Below are positions 32,525 to 32,548 of a DNA stretch of 32,548 nucleotides, one piece after another. The stretch is from a virus. Position 1 is the stretch's first letter; every line of letters begins with the position of its first letter. A program made the translations under genes and the position numbers. The DNA is taken from IMG/VR virus record IMGVR_UViG_3300014502_000022, positions 1 to 32,548 of that record; one strand, 5' to 3'. Under the pieces are notes generated by a model, which had not been told where the DNA came from, did no database searches, and saw only the letters and a program-made list of their open reading frames with translations.

Positions 32525-32548
32525 ATGGCATTTGATGAATACGTTACC
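32525..32548 (+). CDS. Start of a further gene, cut by the window edge
   Basis: An ATG two bases after the previous stop opens M-A-F-D-E-Y-V-T, then the window ends. Spacing is typical of this operon-dense genome, so a gene start is likely, but no product can be named. Confidence 0.4.

Noticed and set aside
1-32548. CRISPR array, insertion sequence, integrase or attachment site
   Set aside because: No direct-repeat/spacer pattern, transposase, recombinase or terminal inverted repeats were seen.

Overview
The window is a near-contiguous, all-plus-strand stretch of a tailed double-stranded DNA phage with a siphovirus-type (long, non-contractile) tail module: no sheath or baseplate-wedge genes are visible, and the tube, chaperone, tape measure, Dit-like and hub order is canonical. 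A Bacteroidota host is inferred from four intergenic promoter-like boxes of the TAnnTTTG type (three share the identical 13-mer ttgtatatatttg), generally weak Shine-Dalgarno sites, several TTG starts, and a lipoprotein with a Bacteroidota-style acidic motif after the lipid cysteine. The species cannot be named.

Layout. (1) 1-264: leader with a promoter and a terminator-like hairpin. (2) 265-6879: a tightly overlapping operon of accessory genes: a peptide-deformylase-like protein with a SEC-C tail, three ParB/sulfiredoxin-fold proteins, an NNMT-type methyltransferase, a glycosyltransferase-like protein, a DPPW DNA methyltransferase, a PAPS-reductase/PP-loop protein and several unknowns. It looks like a nucleic-acid or nucleotide modification cassette. 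(3) 6886-8717: terminase small and large subunits. (4) 8784-10367: portal. (5) 10371-18017: a host-interaction and envelope module lying between the portal and the MuF-like gene: Fn3 plus leucine-rich-repeat fibre (split by an in-frame TAG), three small membrane/coiled-coil proteins (possible lysis functions), a glycosyltransferase, a lectin-like fibre and a pectate-lyase-fold tailspike. (6) 18064-24201: MuF-like head protein, scaffold, decoration protein, major capsid protein, four connector/completion proteins and tail tube, followed by a strong terminator. (7) 24270-32028: tail-assembly chaperone with a probable -1 frameshift extension, tape measure, two paralogous Dit-like proteins and the large tail hub/fibre. 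(8) 32093-end: small lipoprotein, a small unknown, and the start of one more gene.

The most notable observations are: a window-wide excess of CCGG with near absence of CTGG/CCAG, which reverses sharply in a 2.7 kb fibre/tailspike island (about 15436-18106); the deformylase-like protein whose HExxH motif reads H-C-T-D-H; the three-ParB + PP-loop + methyltransferase cassette upstream of the terminase; the in-frame TAG inside a regular repeat protein; and an unannotated T-type chaperone frame between 24617 and 24940. All identifications come from reading motifs and gene order; no database search was run.
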